Shown here piece by piece: positions 1 to 4,443 of a stretch of DNA of 6,356 nt. Below the pieces are notes generated by a model. It was not told where the DNA came from. It searched no databases and was given only the letters and a program-made list of their open reading frames with translations. A program made the translations under genes and the position numbers. Numbering within the stretch: the stretch's first letter is position 1; every line of letters begins with the position of its first letter. Source of the stretch: Methanosaeta sp. NSP1 (GTDB lineage: Archaea; Halobacteriota; Methanosarcinia; Methanotrichales; Methanotrichaceae); contig NOLC01000113.1 in the NCBI GenBank assembly GCA_002256595.1, positions 1-6,356 of the forward strand, written 5' to 3'.

Positions 1-247
1 TCAGCTCGCTTCCATCTGGCGCTTTCCATCTTCCAGATTTCAGGTCATTGCTTTTCAGCCATGGACGACCTGATTTGGCATCTTCCGCAGAATCAAATAT
101 GTATTCAACCTCATCTGCGCCGCCGTCGGTAACCACGATCCACATGAGGGGATGCCTTCCCAAGTCGAAACTGTATAAGGATCCGGACATGCCGATATCG
201 ATATCATCAGGATGGGCCCCGATATACACCGCTAGCCTGTCGTCCAT
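1..247 (-). CDS. PIG-L/LmbE-family deacetylase, N-terminal part (truncated by window edge)
   Basis: Reading the minus strand from the ATG at 247-245 gives about 82 codons with no stop before the window edge. Residues 8-24 contain AHPDDIDIGMSG, the PIG-L/LmbE metal-site signature AHPDD-x-D/E. By family knowledge H12 and D15 bind Zn and D14 is the catalytic base. A second family-like stretch, IVVTDGGADE, follows near residues 36-45. The third metal-binding His lies beyond the window. The family removes N-acetyl groups from sugars such as GlcNAc-phosphatidylinositol, GlcNAc-inositol or chitobiose, so this is probably a cytoplasmic Zn-dependent sugar deacetylase; the substrate cannot be told. The start is supported by GTGAGGG three bases upstream of ATG and by the usual placement of AHPDD about ten residues in. 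The gene diverges from the small plus-strand gene at 476. Confidence is high for the family, low for the substrate. Confidence 0.85.
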   Translation of the reverse strand, partial: MDDRLAVYIGAHPDDIDIGMSGSLYSFDLGRHPLMWIVVTDGGADEVEYIFDSAEDAKSGRPWLKSNDLKSGRWKAPDGSEL

Positions 248-260
248 TTTCCCTCACTGT

Positions 261-287
261 TTGGGGCAGAACATCGTCGCACCCCAA
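261..287. repeat. Inverted repeat TTGGGG-N15-CCCCAA in the deacetylase leader
   Basis: TTGGGG (261-266) and CCCCAA (282-287) are perfect complements separated by 15 bases. They lie between the TATA-like box near 304-319 and the deacetylase start at 247. If transcription starts about 25 bp from that box, the repeat sits at the very 5' end of the mRNA. It could be an operator overlapping the start site or a 5' stem-loop in the leader. A 6-bp repeat can also arise by chance. Confidence 0.35.
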
Positions 288-303
288 GAGACCCATGTGT
301 CTG

Positions 304-319
304 ACATTATAATATTTCC
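304..319 (-). promoter_or_regulatory. TATA-like promoter for the deacetylase gene
   Basis: On the minus strand this reads GGAAATATTATAATGT: a purine-rich GGAAA where the archaeal BRE would lie, followed by an A/T-only core. It predicts a start near 285 and a leader of about 38 bases that includes the GTGAGGG ribosome site. Based on composition and position only. Confidence 0.4.
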
Positions 320-341
320 AGCCAAGATTGGATTTATCCGT

Positions 342-353
342 ACATATTAAAAT
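342..353 (+). promoter_or_regulatory. TATA-like box, possible promoter of the 476-712 gene
   Basis: ACATATTAAAAT is the most A/T-rich element on this strand upstream of the small gene. It would start transcription near 375 and leave a leader of about 100 bases before the ATG at 476. A weaker alternative, TACTTATTTG at 431-440, would give a leader of about 15-20 bases beginning close to the ribosome site. I cannot choose between them. Otherwise the 248-475 region shows nothing I recognise. Confidence 0.3.
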
Positions 354-475
354 GCACTGGTCTGGATTTGCCAACCAGGGAGCCATGGGAGACTTGCCCT
401 TTTCTGACCCCAAAGAAACTAAACGAAAGGTACTTATTTGCTCAAAAACCTGTAGGCAGAAGAGGAGGGCACGAG

Positions 476-712
476 ATGCAGTTTGCAGAGTGGACTTATC
501 CCCTGAGGAAGTTTGACGACATATACTATACCATTGAGCGGATAGTTTACGGCAAGGGCGAGCTGAAGGGCTTCAGCACCGATGATATCTACAATAACCT
601 GAGGGACAGGCGCTTTTTCCAGGATGCTCAGGATCTGAATCGCTATCTTCTGGACAACGGCGCAAAATATAAGATAAGAAAGACGGACGAATTCTGGGAG
701 CGCTATTACTAG
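476..712 (+). CDS. Small conserved-looking hypothetical protein (78 aa), possible winged helix
   Basis: I do not recognise this protein. It has 78 mostly polar, charged residues rich in Tyr, Arg and Asp, with no signal peptide or membrane span. The ATG at 476 was chosen over one at 368 because GAGGAGGG (462-469) lies six bases upstream and the extra 36 residues look non-coding. Residues 13-24 look helical. GFSTDDIYNNL (32-42) resembles a short helix leading into the turn of a helix-turn-helix. DAQDLNRYLLDNG (50-62) could be the recognition helix, followed by a beta-rich KYKIRKTDEFW, as in a small winged helix that ends in a wing. This fold reading is inference from pattern alone. The gene ends 24 bp from the convergent nucleotidyltransferase gene. 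A DNA- or RNA-binding role is possible but unproven; that the gene is real is fairly likely given the ribosome site. Confidence 0.7.
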   Translation: MQFAEWTYPLRKFDDIYYTIERIVYGKGELKGFSTDDIYNNLRDRRFFQDAQDLNRYLLDNGAKYKIRKTDEFWERYY

Positions 713-717
713 GCGTT

Positions 718-744
718 CCAGCGCTGGCGCAGCAAGCTAGCGCT
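718..744. repeat. Palindromic convergent gene junction
   Basis: CCAGCGCTGG (718-727) is a perfect 10-bp palindrome. AGCGCT occurs at 720-725 and again at 739-744; it is self-complementary, so the two copies can also pair across 13 bases. The cluster sits between the stop of the 78-aa gene (712) and the stop of the nucleotidyltransferase gene (737, opposite strand). On the plus strand a T5 run follows at 755-759, which could help archaeal U-tract termination. No T-run follows in the minus direction. A terminator for the small gene is possible. Confidence 0.3.
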
Positions 745-2011
745 TTGTCGAAACTTTTTCTGCAAAATATATATTCCTCTCGTCGGTTCCCAGCTCCACA
801 AATCGGCCCGTAGCCAGGATGCTGTGGCTGTGCTTGAGCGGTGCTACTCTGGCGCCTATTGATACCACCGAATCCGGTGGCAGAGTGACATTCTCGCCTA
901 TGACTGCGACAGAGTCTCCGCCAACGCCTTCTCCTCCTAAAACGCTATGCTCTTCAATGGTGGAGTGCCTGCCCACAATGGTCCTGCGGATGCTCACCAT
1001 ATGCTCGATGTGAGCAAAGCTCATGATCATGCTATCCCTGATCTCGGCGTTCCTTTCGATGAGGCTGGTGTGTCCGATGTGAGAGTTCTCCACCGTCACC
1101 CCCTTCTCCAGCTGGCAGTTCCGGCCTATGGAGACATTGCCTATGAGCTTGATCTCTCCCGAGTCCAGAAGGGGCTTTATCTTTTCCAGAGTGCTGGGAT
1201 GAATCCACTGGTTGGGCTGGTAGTGGTACTTGCGGTCGAAGTGGCGGACGGCTCCGGAGAGGCAATCCATGGCTGCCTGATGCAGCCTTTCCGGTGTGCC
1301 GATATCGATCCAGTATCCCTGGATGGGGTAGCCGTAGACGGGATATCCGTTTTCGGTAAGGTAAGGTATCAGGTCGCCGCCGATATCACGGGCCCGATCG
1401 CCCATATCAGCCAAAACCTCGCGAATGCGGGGTGAGAAGAGGTAGAAGGCGGTGTTGATCATGCGGCTGGGCTCGCTGCCGGCTTTGGGCTTCTCCACGA
1501 AACCCTGTATGCGCATGTCCTCATCCAGCCGGGCCACGCCGTACTGGGAGATGCTCTCTTCCGGCCCCAGCTCTTTGAGTGCCACCGTAAGCAGAGGCTG
1601 ATGCTTTCTATGAAAATCGACGAAGCTATTGATGTCTATGTCTATGAGGTTGTCTCCCGAGACCACCAGCAGGTCCTCTTTGATATCGAAGTAGCTCATG
1701 CAGTAGCGCAGGGAATCGGCGCTGCCCTTGTCGTCGTAAAGGGGCTGGTAGCTGAAGTCCTGGTGGTCGGTGATGCCCAGGCGCTTGAAGAAGCCTTCCC
1801 CGGCTTTGAAATAATTGCTGAGATTGAGGGTGTTGCAGGCCCCTTTGCTGCCCAGGATGAATCTGCGGCAGCCCTGGCTGGCCAGGACCCGGAAAAGATT
1901 GGCTATGATGGCCGTGTCGCATAGCTCTACCAGCGGCTTGGGCTGGTCTAAGGTGAGCGGATAAAGGCGTGTTCCTGACCCGCCCACTGTGGCTAGGACC
2001 TGGGGAAACAT
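737..2011 (-). CDS. Sugar-1-phosphate nucleotidyltransferase with C-terminal left-handed beta-helix (COG1208-like)
   Basis: A 424-residue protein that should join an NTP and a sugar 1-phosphate to give an NDP-sugar plus pyrophosphate in the cytoplasm. Residues 1-250 form the nucleotidyltransferase domain. It has the GGSGTRLYPLT signature (10-20) with PKP (24-26), VVSGDN (117-121) with the likely metal-binding D120, EKP (173-175), INTAFY (185-190) and YWIDIGTP (233-240). Residues 290-400 show hexapeptide-type repeats (IGNVSIGRN, VTVENSHIGHTS, IGENVTLPPDS) of a left-handed beta-helix. The arrangement (DIDINSFVDFH, YGVARLDED, FVEKP) looks closest to mannose-1-phosphate guanylyltransferase, but glucose-1-phosphate thymidylyl- or uridylyltransferase is possible. 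Oddity: the usual AGG before the loop is VGG. No ribosome site precedes the ATG, while a TATA-like box lies about 25 bp upstream, suggesting a leaderless mRNA. The gene is convergent with the 476-712 gene. Confidence 0.9.
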   Translation of the reverse strand: MFPQVLATVGGSGTRLYPLTLDQPKPLVELCDTAIIANLFRVLASQGCRRFILGSKGACNTLNLSNYFKAGEGFFKRLGITDHQDFSYQPLYDDKGSADSLRYCMSYFDIKEDLLVVSGDNLIDIDINSFVDFHRKHQPLLTVALKELGPEESISQYGVARLDEDMRIQGFVEKPKAGSEPSRMINTAFYLFSPRIREVLADMGDRARDIGGDLIPYLTENGYPVYGYPIQGYWIDIGTPERLHQAAMDCLSGAVRHFDRKYHYQPNQWIHPSTLEKIKPLLDSGEIKLIGNVSIGRNCQLEKGVTVENSHIGHTSLIERNAEIRDSMIMSFAHIEHMVSIRRTIVGRHSTIEEHSVLGGEGVGGDSVAVIGENVTLPPDSVVSIGARVAPLKHSHSILATGRFVELGTDERNIYFAEKVSTKR

Positions 2012-2032
2012 AGCTATGGATTGGCCTGTACA

Positions 2033-2040
2033 AATATTAA
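2033..2040 (-). promoter_or_regulatory. TATA-like box, probable leaderless promoter of the nucleotidyltransferase gene
   Basis: TTAATATT on the minus strand is centred about 25.5 bp upstream of the A of the ATG at 2011. Archaeal transcription usually starts about 25 bp from the TATA centre, so the mRNA would begin at or beside the start codon. This fits the absence of a ribosome site there. Inferred from spacing. Confidence 0.45.
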
Positions 2041-2082
2041 GCCTGTCGCTGCAACCTCTGGCCCGACCTGGCTTCTATGTTT

Positions 2083-2175
2083 TCAGTAGCCGCGCATGAT
2101 CTTCAGGATAATGCGGGCAATCATGAAGGCGAGCAGGAATAAGATGACGTAGAAGGCTAGGCTCATTATGTCCAT
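2083..2175 (-). CDS. Likely small single-span membrane peptide (30 aa)
   Basis: The minus strand reads ATG (2175-2173) to TGA (2085-2083), 30 residues. Residues 6-24 are almost entirely hydrophobic (AFYVILFLLAFMIA then R21 and IIL). The C-terminal tail is basic (K25, R28) and ends in GY. This is one membrane helix with the basic tail probably cytoplasmic. No ribosome site is visible, but a TATA-like box lies about 26.5 bp before the ATG. That is nearly the same geometry as for the nucleotidyltransferase gene downstream on this strand, so a leaderless mRNA is likely. I recognise no family. A role as a small subunit or regulator of a membrane complex would be a guess. The gene could also be a chance ORF, since its length alone is not significant; the promoter spacing and the clean hydrophobic helix are the arguments for it. 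Confidence 0.45.
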   Translation of the reverse strand: MDIMSLAFYVILFLLAFMIARIILKIMRGY

Positions 2176-2197
2176 GAGTGGCTCTTGGGATTTTCTG

Positions 2198-2205
2198 GTT
2201 TATAG
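2198..2205 (-). promoter_or_regulatory. TATA-like box of the small membrane peptide gene
   Basis: The minus strand reads GGATCAAATCTATAAACC over 2214-2197, with CTATAAAC as the core and an A-rich stretch in the BRE position. Its centre is about 26.5 bp from the ATG at 2175. It diverges from icd. Confidence 0.4.
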
Positions 2206-2345
2206 ATTTGATCCAGGAAGCGCTTTATCCTTATGAGCATTGCTTTAGATCTCTATGAATACAGACCTGGCTCGATTCTGCAAAAGATTGATCTCCCATC
2301 ACTGCACCTACCCTTGAAGGATAAATCAGAGGATCAGGTGTAGAC
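2206..2345 (+). promoter_or_regulatory. Leader and presumed promoter region of icd
   Basis: This stretch separates the membrane-peptide promoter from icd. AGGTG (2336-2340) lies five bases before the icd ATG and fits the archaeal anti-SD sequence. Candidate TATA-like sites are weak: CTTTATCCTT (about 2222-2231) or GCAAAAGATTGAT (about 2280-2292). I see no convincing operator; CCTTGAAGG (2312-2320) is a minor palindrome. The ribosome site is well supported, the promoter position is not. Confidence 0.4.
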
Positions 2346-3548
2346 ATGACTTCTAGCGATGCCATAGAGAGGGCGAAGGATCACTTCGCCAGGCTTTTAG
2401 AGGCGCAGCTATTGCGCGTGGATCAGATAAAGGCGGGAGAGGACTGGGCCGACTACAGCAGTCTCAAGCCCATAATCATAGGCATTGTCGGAGGGGACGG
2501 CATCGGCCCCTATATCACCGAGCAGGCGGTCCGGGTGCTTAAATTTGTGCTGGCAGATGAGATAGCATCGGGCAAGGTACAGCTGCGGGAGATCCCCGGC
2601 CTGGATATAGAGTCGCGGGTGCGGGTGATGAAGGCCCTTCCCGAGGACGTCCTTGCGGCCCTAAAGCAGTGCCACGTCATATTGAAGGGCCCTCTCACAA
2701 CGCCAAAGAAGGGCGACAAATGGCCCAACCTGGAGAGCGCCAATGTCTCCATGCGCCGGGAGCTGGACCTGTTCGCCAATGTCCGGCCGGTCAAGGTTCC
2801 TGACCAGGGCATAGACTGGATATTCTTCAGGGAGAACACCGAGGGCGAGTACGTTTTAGGAAGCAAGGGCTTCAATGTCACCGATGATCTGGCTGTGGAC
2901 TTCAAGGTCATAACCACTCCCGGCACAGAGAGGATTGTGCGCCTGGCCTTTGAGTATGCCAAGAAGAACGGCATCAAGCGGGTCTCGGCAGTGACCAAGG
3001 CCAATGTGATCAAGGCCACGGACGGCAAATTCCTGGATACGGCCAGGAGGGTGGCAGCCGAATACCCGGAAATCGCCTTCGATGACTGGTTTGTGGATAT
3101 CATGGCCGCCAAGCTGGTGGATGAGAAGAGGAGGCGCGACTTCAAGGTCATAGTCCTGCCCAACCTCTACGGCGACATACTCACCGATGAGGCGGCAGAG
3201 TTTCAGGGAGGCGTTGGCACCGCCGGAAGCGCCAACATAGGCAAGCGCTACGCCATGTTCGAGGCCATCCACGGCTCAGCTCCGCGCATGGTGGAGGAGG
3301 GCCGGGCCGCTTACGCCGATCCGGCCAGCATGATGAGGGCCTGCGTAATGCTGCTGCGGCATATAGGCTTCACCGAGCAGGCGGCCAGGATGGAGATGGC
3401 TCTGGATATCTGCGGCCAGTTCGAGTGCAGGCTGGCTTTGACCGGCAGAGCCGACGGTGCGACCTGCGATCAGTTTGCCGACTATGTCATGGAAACCCTC
3501 CAGGACCCCAATCTGGAGAGCCGGGCTAAAGGCTATGCAAAGCTTTAG
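2346..3548 (+). CDS. icd: Isocitrate dehydrogenase (isocitrate/isopropylmalate dehydrogenase family)
   Basis: A 400-residue cytoplasmic enzyme expected to oxidise isocitrate to 2-oxoglutarate and CO2, feeding glutamate synthesis in the partial TCA route of methanogens. Seen: GDGIGP (50-55); KGPLTTP (114-120); SANVSMRRELD (131-141), whose S131, N133 and R137 match the isocitrate-contacting S113, N115 and R119 of E. coli Icd; R147 in NVRP; FRENTEGEY (161-169); K218 in TKANV; D251; and YGDILTDEAA (275-284) with D277 and D281 as metal ligands. The SxN pair favours isocitrate over isopropylmalate. In the cofactor loop HGSAP (309-313) is followed by R314-M315. Typical NAD enzymes have Asp there and E. 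coli has Lys-Tyr for NADP, so NADP is plausible but unproven. About 40 residues precede the core, more than in E. coli. AGGTG five bases upstream supports the ATG. rio2 follows after 25 bp. I am sure of the family and fairly sure of the substrate. Confidence 0.88.
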   Translation: MTSSDAIERAKDHFARLLEAQLLRVDQIKAGEDWADYSSLKPIIIGIVGGDGIGPYITEQAVRVLKFVLADEIASGKVQLREIPGLDIESRVRVMKALPEDVLAALKQCHVILKGPLTTPKKGDKWPNLESANVSMRRELDLFANVRPVKVPDQGIDWIFFRENTEGEYVLGSKGFNVTDDLAVDFKVITTPGTERIVRLAFEYAKKNGIKRVSAVTKANVIKATDGKFLDTARRVAAEYPEIAFDDWFVDIMAAKLVDEKRRRDFKVIVLPNLYGDILTDEAAEFQGGVGTAGSANIGKRYAMFEAIHGSAPRMVEEGRAAYADPASMMRACVMLLRHIGFTEQAARMEMALDICGQFECRLALTGRADGATCDQFADYVMETLQDPNLESRAKGYAKL

Positions 3549-3560
3549 CTAAAATAATCG
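3549..3560 (+). promoter_or_regulatory. A/T-rich element between icd and rio2
   Basis: CTAAAATAATCG directly follows the icd stop. It resembles a TATA box, but its centre is only about 20 bp from the rio2 GTG, a little short for a leaderless start at that codon. It may be an internal promoter or simply A/T-rich spacer in an icd-rio2 operon. Confidence 0.2.
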
Positions 3561-3573
3561 CCTAGCAGTATTC

Positions 3574-4443
3574 GTGGAAAATTTATCAGCAGCATTCTTA
3601 AGCCTGAGCCGGGAGGAGCGCTCCCTGCTCAGTGCCATTGAATCCGGGATGAAGACTCACCAGTGGGTCCCGTCTTTTGTCATATCAGAGATATCCGGCC
3701 TGCCGGCACGCAAGGTGGACTTTCTGCTGGGAGAGCTATTTGAAAAGAAGCTGGTAGAGCGGGAGAGCCTGCACTACCTGGGCTACCGCATTGATTTTGA
3801 TGCCTATGACCTTCTGGCACTGTCCGATTTGGTGAAAAAAGGAGCATTGAACGCCATAGGCGAGAGAATCGGGGTGGGAAAGGAGTCTGTGGTGTACGAA
3901 GCCTTTGGTGAGATGCCTCTGGCGCTCAAGTTCCATCGCCAGGGAAGAACCAGCTTCAAGCATGTGCGCCGCCTGCGCGATCACCTTTCAGACAAATCCA
4001 AAGTTCCCTGGCTTTATGCCGCTTCTTTAGCCGCCAGGCACGAGCACCAGATCATGGAAAAGCTCTGCCAAAAGGTTTCCATTCCTAAACCCGTTGCCCT
4101 CAGCAGGCATGTTCTGGCCATGGAATTTGTGAGCGGCCCGTCTCTTAATCGGATCAGCCTCTCCGATCCAGGCGATGGACTGGACCTGATCCTGGAAGAG
4201 GTGGCTGCCGCCCTGCGGCTGGGCATAATTCACGCCGATTTGAGCGAGTTCAACATAATGGTCCCGGAATCCGGCCCCAAGATCATCGACTGGCCTCAGG
4301 CGGTAGAGATCAATCACCCCCATGCTCAGGAGCTTTTGCAGAGGGATCTGGCCAACGTATTGAGCTTCTTTAAGAGGAAATACGGAATCGAGATGCCTGT
4401 AGAGAACGCTCTGCAGCGAATGGGGGGGTCGGAGAGGATTTGA
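3574..4443 (+). CDS. rio2: RIO2-type atypical Ser/Thr protein kinase/ATPase
   Basis: A 289-residue protein matching archaeal Rio2 throughout. Rio2 acts as an ATPase/kinase on the maturing small ribosomal subunit. The N-terminal winged helix spans about residues 10-85 (ESGMKTHQWVP at 23-33, then YLGYRIDFDAYDLLAL at 68-83). The kinase part has the P-loop-like IGVGKESVVYEA (99-110), K119 in ALKFHRQGRTSF (117-128), the hinge MEFVSG (183-188), the catalytic loop HADLSEFN (220-227) with D222 and N227, and the metal Asp D239 in IIDWPQ, where most family members have IDFPQ. RDLANVLSFFKRKY (257-270) is the usual C-terminal helix. All key residues are present. The start is GTG without a clear ribosome site; the next in-frame ATG (3649) would cut into the winged helix, so GTG is preferred. 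The gene follows icd by 25 bp and overlaps the DUF460 gene by TTGA. Confidence 0.93.
   Translation: MENLSAAFLSLSREERSLLSAIESGMKTHQWVPSFVISEISGLPARKVDFLLGELFEKKLVERESLHYLGYRIDFDAYDLLALSDLVKKGALNAIGERIGVGKESVVYEAFGEMPLALKFHRQGRTSFKHVRRLRDHLSDKSKVPWLYAASLAARHEHQIMEKLCQKVSIPKPVALSRHVLAMEFVSGPSLNRISLSDPGDGLDLILEEVAAALRLGIIHADLSEFNIMVPESGPKIIDWPQAVEINHPHAQELLQRDLANVLSFFKRKYGIEMPVENALQRMGGSERI
4422..4428 (+). other. G7 run forming an in-frame slippery-type heptamer at the end of rio2
   Basis: In the rio2 frame the bases read AT-G GGG GGG TCG, so the run has the X XXY YYZ layout of -1 frameshift sites, with full re-pairing after a slip. From there the -1 frame reads GTC GGA GAG GAT TTG and enters the DUF460 frame without a stop. 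The run also merges with the GGAG ribosome site (4431-4434). Function is not shown; it could be a chance run. Confidence 0.3.

Noticed and set aside
48..350. Plus-strand 100-residue reading frame
   Set aside because: Runs antisense to the deacetylase gene, whose HPDD motif is clear, and into its promoter region.
368..475. Upstream ATG extending the 78-aa protein to 114 residues
   Set aside because: No ribosome site at 368, the added residues look non-coding, and a strong GAGGAGGG site precedes the ATG at 476.
947..1435. Plus-strand 162-residue reading frame
   Set aside because: Antisense to the nucleotidyltransferase gene with no recognisable motif; shadow of a GC-rich codon pattern.
2510..3163. 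Minus-strand 217-residue reading frame
   Set aside because: Antisense to icd, whose motifs are complete; Ser/Thr/Leu-rich shadow without ribosome site or motif.
3649..3651. ATG as alternative rio2 start
   Set aside because: It would remove the first part of the winged-helix domain that is conserved in Rio2, including the ESGMK segment.
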